From: JBDSTZ01 sp039927975
GTDB lineage: Bacteria; Pseudomonadota; Gammaproteobacteria; Burkholderiales; Burkholderiaceae_D
DNA length: 8,957 bases
Assembly: GCA_039927975.1 (NCBI GenBank)
Contig: JBDSTZ010000602.1
Location: 1-8,957 of the forward strand
Direction of reading: 5' to 3'
A program made the position numbers and the translations under genes. The notes under the pieces are model-generated. The model was not told where the DNA came from, searched no databases, and saw nothing but the letters and a program-made list of their open reading frames with translations. Numbering within the stretch: the first letter of the stretch is position 1; every line of letters begins with the position of its first letter. Of this stretch, positions 5,987 through 8,957 are shown piece after piece.

Positions 5987-6970
5987 TCATGCCACCACGC
6001 GCAGGCGGCCGCGCAAATGCCAGGTCGCCAGCAGCGAGGCCAGCAGAATGATGGCGCCTTGCACCGCCTTCTGCAGCTCCGGCGTGACGCCGACGAAGAT
6101 CATGCCGTTGGCCAGCACGGCCAGGATGAGCACGCCAAGCGCCGATTGCAGCACGCCGCCACGCCCGCCGCTGAGCGGTGTACCGCCGATCACCACCGCG
6201 CTGACCGTCGCCAGCATTTGCCCGATGCCGATATCGACGTGCCCCAGCCCGATCTGCATCGAGGCCAGCGCCCCCGCCAGCGCGGCCAGCAAGCCCGACA
6301 AGCCGAACGCCGCCACCTTGTAGCGGCCCACCGCGATGCCGCCCTGGCGCGCCAGCGCCTCGTCGCCGCCAATGGCCATGCTGTAGCGCCCGAAGCGGGT
6401 GTAATGCTGCAGCCCGTGTCCGAGCGCCACGACGGCGACGGCGATCCACGCCAGGTTCGGCAGCGCGCCGCTGCGGCCCAGGCCGAAGCCACGCATGCCC
6501 TGGTCCAGTATCAATGGCGGCACGCCGGCCGACAACAGCATGGCGATCCCCATCGCGGCCGACCACAGGCCCAGCGTGGCCATGAACGACGGCACGCCCA
6601 GCCGCGCAACCAGGCCGCCGTTCAGCAGACCCAGCAGCAAACCCGGCAGCAGCGCCAACGCCAGCCCAGCGCCGCCGAGATCGAGGCCATTGCGGTTGTT
6701 CAGCACCAGCATTGCCAATCCCAGCGAGCCGAGCGCCATGCTGCCTTCAAGCGCCAGGTCGATCGATCCCTGCAGCACCACAAAGCTCATCCCCACCGCC
6801 AGGATCAGCGGCACGGCGCTGCGGTCGGCGATGGCCATCAGGTTCTCGGCGCTGGCGAAGCGCGGCTCGGCCAGGCCGAAGCCGACGCACAGGATCAGCA
6901 AGGCCAGGGCCGGCCCCCACAGCTGCAGGTGAGTTGCGCTCAACGCGCCGGAGCGGTGCTGCGTTGCCAT
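5987..6970 (-). CDS. CUT2-family sugar-type ABC transporter permease (first permease)
   Basis: This 327-residue RbsC-like integral membrane protein has hydrophobic stretches around residues 19-34, 52-68, 75-91, 100-123, 130-148, 171-187, 215-239, 251-262, 274-293 and 300-316. Family motifs include AVGMSFVVLQGSIDLALEGSMAL (58-80, equivalent to the GxxxVxxxGGIDLS motif), RLGVPSFMATLGLWSAAMGIAMLLSAG (123-149), GGDEALARQGGIAVGRYKVAAFGLSGLLAALAGAL (201-235) as coupling loop plus helix, and IGGTPLSGGRGG (261-272). ATG 6970 is chosen because GGGA lies about 11 bases upstream; ATG 6988 (MGLREF before it) is possible. Either start overlaps the end of the binding-protein gene by 31-49 bases, and the stop abuts the ATPase start. 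The open frame running further upstream to 7597 is an antisense-like artefact within the binding-protein gene. Confidence 0.91.
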   Translation of the reverse strand: MATQHRSGALSATHLQLWGPALALLILCVGFGLAEPRFASAENLMAIADRSAVPLILAVGMSFVVLQGSIDLALEGSMALGSLGLAMLVLNNRNGLDLGGAGLALALLPGLLLGLLNGGLVARLGVPSFMATLGLWSAAMGIAMLLSAGVPPLILDQGMRGFGLGRSGALPNLAWIAVAVVALGHGLQHYTRFGRYSMAIGGDEALARQGGIAVGRYKVAAFGLSGLLAALAGALASMQIGLGHVDIGIGQMLATVSAVVIGGTPLSGGRGGVLQSALGVLILAVLANGMIFVGVTPELQKAVQGAIILLASLLATWHLRGRLRVVA

Positions 6971-7986
6971 AAATTCGCGCAATCCCATTCCGGTATGTAC
7001 GCCGACGCGGGCGGGTCGCCGCGAAATTGGGCGGCGTTGTCTTTGGTGATGAGTTGCAGCCGCAGATTGAATTCGCGCCTGTCGCGCGGCCAGCTGGCCG
7101 GCGCCGGCGTCTGCCCGGTCAGCACGCACACCCCCATCGCCAATCCGATGCTGCCCTGATAGTAGGCGTCGCTCGACACGCTGGCGCGCATCTCGCCCTT
7201 CGCGATGGCGGCGATGGCTTCCGGGATGCCGTCCACGCCGACCACTGGAATGCGCCCGGCCAGCCCGGCCGCGCGCAAGGCTTCGAGCGCGCCCAGCGCC
7301 ATGTCGTCGTTGGCCGCCCATACCCCCTTGATCTGCGCGCCGTATTTGGCCAGCCAGGTCTGCATGACCGGGAAAGCCGCCGTGCGGTCCCAGTTGGCGC
7401 TTTGCTGGTCGAGCAGGCGCACGCCTGGCTTCTCCTTGAGCACTTGCAGCAGCGCTGCGTAACGCTGGCGCGCCGGGTCGGTGTCGAGCCGGCCTTGCAG
7501 GGCCACGATGCCGCCCTGCCCGCCCAGCGCGTCGGCCAGCGCCAGCGAGATGGCGCGCCCGGCCGCCAGGCTGTCGACCGCCACGTGGGCGATCCAATGG
7601 TCGTAGCCGTTATAGGGATGGAGCCCCTCGCCGTGCGCCCAGTGGGTGACGATCCAGGCGCCGGCACGCTCGGCGGTGTCGACCATCGGCCGGATCACCG
7701 GATCGGCATTCGGCTCGACATTGAAGATCGTGCAGCGCGCGTTTGTGGTCAGCAAGCCACGCATCAGCGAGACCTGCCTGGCCGAATCGCCCTGATTGAG
7801 CTGCACCATGTAATTACGCTCCAGACCGGCCCAGCGGGCGAACATGCGGCCGCCCTTGTCGACGTTGGCGTGATAGGGCTGGGCGATCTCGCGCATGGAA
7901 TTGACCAGCCGGATCTCGGCCTTGTCGCACGCGGCGAACGCTTGCGCGCACACCAGCGACAGCAGGAAGCTCATCGCGTGTTTCAT
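6940..7986 (-). CDS. Periplasmic substrate-binding protein of the CUT2-type ABC importer
   Basis: This 348-residue exported protein has a short signal peptide (MKH, hydrophobic 4-18, AFA cleavage region near 18/19). The rest fits the periplasmic-binding-protein/LacI fold used by ribose- and galactose-type systems: lobe 1 begins EIRLVNSMREIAQPYHANVDKGG, and the hallmark segments are GGIVALQGRLDTDPARQRYAALLQVL (158-183), NWDRTAAFPVMQTWLAKY (198-215), GVWAANDDMALGALEALRAAG (221-241) and VVGVDGIPEAIAAIAKGEMRASV (248-270). The mature part has four Cys (20, 85, 287, 336), more than most such proteins, which could allow disulfides. The sequence FAAC at 17-20 is only a weak lipobox, so a soluble protein is more likely. 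Start ATG 7986 is preferred over 7992 because GGGCG then sits at a usable distance. It is the first gene of the operon. The ligand is unknown; a sugar or polyol is the family default. Confidence 0.88.
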   Translation of the reverse strand: MKHAMSFLLSLVCAQAFAACDKAEIRLVNSMREIAQPYHANVDKGGRMFARWAGLERNYMVQLNQGDSARQVSLMRGLLTTNARCTIFNVEPNADPVIRPMVDTAERAGAWIVTHWAHGEGLHPYNGYDHWIAHVAVDSLAAGRAISLALADALGGQGGIVALQGRLDTDPARQRYAALLQVLKEKPGVRLLDQQSANWDRTAAFPVMQTWLAKYGAQIKGVWAANDDMALGALEALRAAGLAGRIPVVGVDGIPEAIAAIAKGEMRASVSSDAYYQGSIGLAMGVCVLTGQTPAPASWPRDRREFNLRLQLITKDNAAQFRGDPPASAYIPEWDCANLWQRSTAPAR

Positions 7987-8006
7987 TTCCATCGCCCGTG
8001 TTAGAT

Positions 8007-8035
8007 ATTGTCGATTTGCAATTCGACTTATTCAA
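8007..8035 (-). promoter_or_regulatory. Predicted promoter of the ABC transporter operon
   Basis: On the minus strand, TTGAAT (8030-8035, 4 of 6 to TTGACA) and GACAAT (8007-8012, 4 of 6 to TATAAT) are separated by 17 bp. Transcription would begin near 8000, leaving a very short leader before ATG 7986. An inverted repeat fills the spacer. The boxes are moderate, so the call rests partly on this arrangement. Confidence 0.4.
8010..8027. promoter_or_regulatory. Operator-like palindrome in the transporter promoter
   Basis: GTCGATTTGCAATTCGAC is an 18-bp inverted repeat in which 8 of 9 base pairs match. It lies between the predicted -35 and -10 boxes of the transporter operon, the typical place for a repressor site such as those of LacI- or GntR-type sugar regulators. 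No such regulator gene is within the window. Confidence 0.5.
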
Positions 8036-8137
8036 TTGATAGGACTATATTTGCATGGTAGGGCAACTCGTTATGTTGGACCAGCATTTTGTGCGGCGGC
8101 GGTCCGGCCCGGCTTGTTGAGCATTCGTTCCATGCGG

Positions 8138-8194
8138 TTCAGCTGTGAGGTTCAGCTGTGATTCAGCTGGGATTCAGCTGTGATTCAGACTTGA
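8138..8194 (+). repeat. Tandem 11-bp direct repeats before the sensor kinase gene
   Basis: The unit TTCAGCTGTGA occurs perfectly at 8138-8148, 8151-8161 and 8173-8183, with one change at 8162-8172 (TTCAGCTGGGA) and a degenerate copy at 8184-8194 (8 of 11). Two extra bases (GG) separate the first and second copies; the rest are contiguous. Four CAGCTG palindromes result. The array ends one base before the upstream in-frame ATG 8195 of the kinase gene, so it lies in its promoter or leader. Confidence 0.9.
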
Positions 8195-8206
8195 ATGGGC
8201 CGATCA

Positions 8207-8957
8207 ATGAGTTCCGATTCCGTCTACGCGAACTGGCAATTCGACACCCTGTGGCGCGACGCCGATTACAGTGTGTGCCGGATGCGCGCGCCGGACGGAT
8301 CGGCATCGAAGCTGGCCAAGACACTGCATGCCCACGCGCCGGGCGCGGCCGCGCTGGAGCGGCTGGAACACGAATACGCCTTGCGCGACAAACTCGATCC
8401 GCAGTGGGCGGTCTGCCCGCTCGCGCTGGCGCGCCGGGACGGGCGGCCGATGCTGGTGCTGAGCGACCCAGGCGGTGAGCCGCTCGCCAATCGGCTCGGC
8501 GCCCCGATGCCGCCCGTCCGCTTCCTGCCGATCGCCTGCGCGCTGGCGGCGGCGCTGGCGCAGCTGCATCAGCGCGGCATCGTCCACAAGGACATCACAC
8601 CGGCCAACGCGCTGGTCGACCTGGAGCGCGGCGTGGCGCGCTGGATGGGATTCGGCATCGCCAGCGTCCAGCCGCGCGAGCGCCAGCCGCTGGCGCTGCC
8701 GCAGGACGTGGCCGGCACCCTGGCCTACATGGCGCCCGAACAGACCGGCCGCATGAACCGCTCGATCGACTTGCGCAGCGACCTGTACAGCCTGGGCGCG
8801 ACCTTTTACCAGATGCTCGTCGGCGCGCTGCCGTTCAGCGCGACCGATCCGATGGAATTGTTCCACTGCCACCTGGCGCGCCAGGCCACGCCGCCCGTCG
8901 CGCGCGTGCCGGGGCTGCCGGCCGCGCTGTCGGACATTGTCATGAAGCTGCTGTCCA
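8207..8957 (+). CDS. N-terminal kinase domain of a multidomain Ser/Thr kinase-AAA ATPase-sensor protein (partial)
   Basis: The frame is open to the window end, giving 250 residues of what in this family is usually a protein well over 1,500 residues long: Ser/Thr kinase-like domain, AAA ATPase, GAF and often histidine kinase. Visible kinase landmarks are Lys38 in KLAKTL (beta-3 lysine candidate), Glu56 in EHEYALRDKL, the catalytic loop HQRGIVHKDITPANALVD (Asp129, Asn134), and GTLAYMAPEQTGRMNRSIDLRSDLYSLGATFYQML (170-204), the strongest family signature. Oddly, the metal-binding DFG triplet is GFG (148-150, bases 8648-8656), so phosphotransfer may be lost. ATG 8207 is chosen with GGG seven bases upstream; ATG 8195 is an alternative just after an in-frame stop. 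It is transcribed away from the ABC operon across a shared intergenic region. Family assignment is firm; later domains are inferred because they lie outside the window. Confidence 0.85.
   Translation, partial: MSSDSVYANWQFDTLWRDADYSVCRMRAPDGSASKLAKTLHAHAPGAAALERLEHEYALRDKLDPQWAVCPLALARRDGRPMLVLSDPGGEPLANRLGAPMPPVRFLPIACALAAALAQLHQRGIVHKDITPANALVDLERGVARWMGFGIASVQPRERQPLALPQDVAGTLAYMAPEQTGRMNRSIDLRSDLYSLGATFYQMLVGALPFSATDPMELFHCHLARQATPPVARVPGLPAALSDIVMKLLS

Noticed and set aside
4751..7159. An 802-codon open frame on the + strand opposite the ATPase and permease 1 genes
   Set aside because: Its translation is rich in His, Gln, Arg and Ala with no family resemblance. It is the antisense frame of GC-rich genes that are well supported on the minus strand.
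6971..7597. N-terminal extension of permease 1 to 536 residues
   Set aside because: The extension lies inside the binding-protein gene in another frame, is Arg/Gly/Ala-rich, and makes the protein far longer than any RbsC-type permease.
7967..7969. Lipoprotein lipobox in the binding protein (FAAC at residues 17-20)
   Set aside because: Phe at -3 departs from the usual Leu and there is a good AFA signal peptidase I site, so a soluble periplasmic protein is more likely.
8051..8077. Plus-strand promoter TTGCAT/TATGTT for the sensor gene
   Set aside because: The spacer is only 15 bp and the boxes are poor; no better candidate was found, so none is annotated.
8204..8872. A 222-codon minus-strand frame over the sensor kinase gene
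   Set aside because: The translation is Arg/Gln/Val-rich without motifs; the + strand frame carries HKD, APE and the family signature.

Overview
The window looks like a chromosomal segment of a GC-rich Burkholderiales bacterium, most likely of the Oxalobacteraceae (Massilia/Duganella type). That placement is inferred from the sspA-sspB pair followed by tRNA-Thr and from the strongly G/C-ending codons. No 16S or other taxonomic marker is present.

Left part (1-1226, + strand): the 3' end of sspA (RNA polymerase-associated, GST-fold), a complete sspB (ClpXP adaptor), then a tRNA-Thr(UGU) gene. The tRNA has its own promoter overlapping the 3' end of sspB, two small tandem hairpins in its leader, and a clear rho-independent terminator. 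This is ordinary core genome. It is followed by about 470 bp (1227-1695) without a convincing gene.

Middle part (1696-3494, - strand): a complete hipBA-type toxin-antitoxin operon. HipA (443 aa) keeps every kinase residue that can be checked. HipB (120 aa) is an XRE-type repressor with a long basic tail ending in Trp. hipB and hipA are separated by one base. Upstream of hipB are three 22-bp inverted repeats that share TACA-N10-TGTA half-sites and start exactly 27 bp apart (3414, 3441, 3468). The first two cover the predicted -10 and -35 boxes, so this is probably an autoregulatory operator array.

Right part (3495-7986, - strand): a tightly packed four-gene ABC importer operon of the CUT2 (ribose/galactose/AI-2-like) class. 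In order of transcription it encodes a periplasmic binding protein, permease 1, a double-domain ATPase and permease 2. Adjacent genes overlap or abut. The ATPase has one complete composite ATP site and one strongly degenerate site (DHP instead of DEP, no P-loop Lys, no H-loop His). No terminator is visible between this operon and hipBA, whose distal operator begins six bases after the last transporter gene. A predicted promoter for the transporter (8007-8035) carries an 18-bp near-palindrome exactly between its -35 and -10 boxes.

Far right (8207-8957, + strand, divergent): the N-terminal protein kinase domain of a large signalling protein of the Ser/Thr kinase - AAA ATPase - GAF - histidine kinase type, cut by the window end. 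It keeps HKD...N and APE, but the DFG aspartate is Gly, so it may be a pseudokinase. Directly before its start are about five tandem copies of an 11-bp unit (8138-8194). The shared intergenic region suggests, but does not prove, a link between this sensor and the transporter.

The most unusual items are the phased hipBA operator array, the 11-bp repeat before the sensor gene, and the GFG substitution in its kinase domain.
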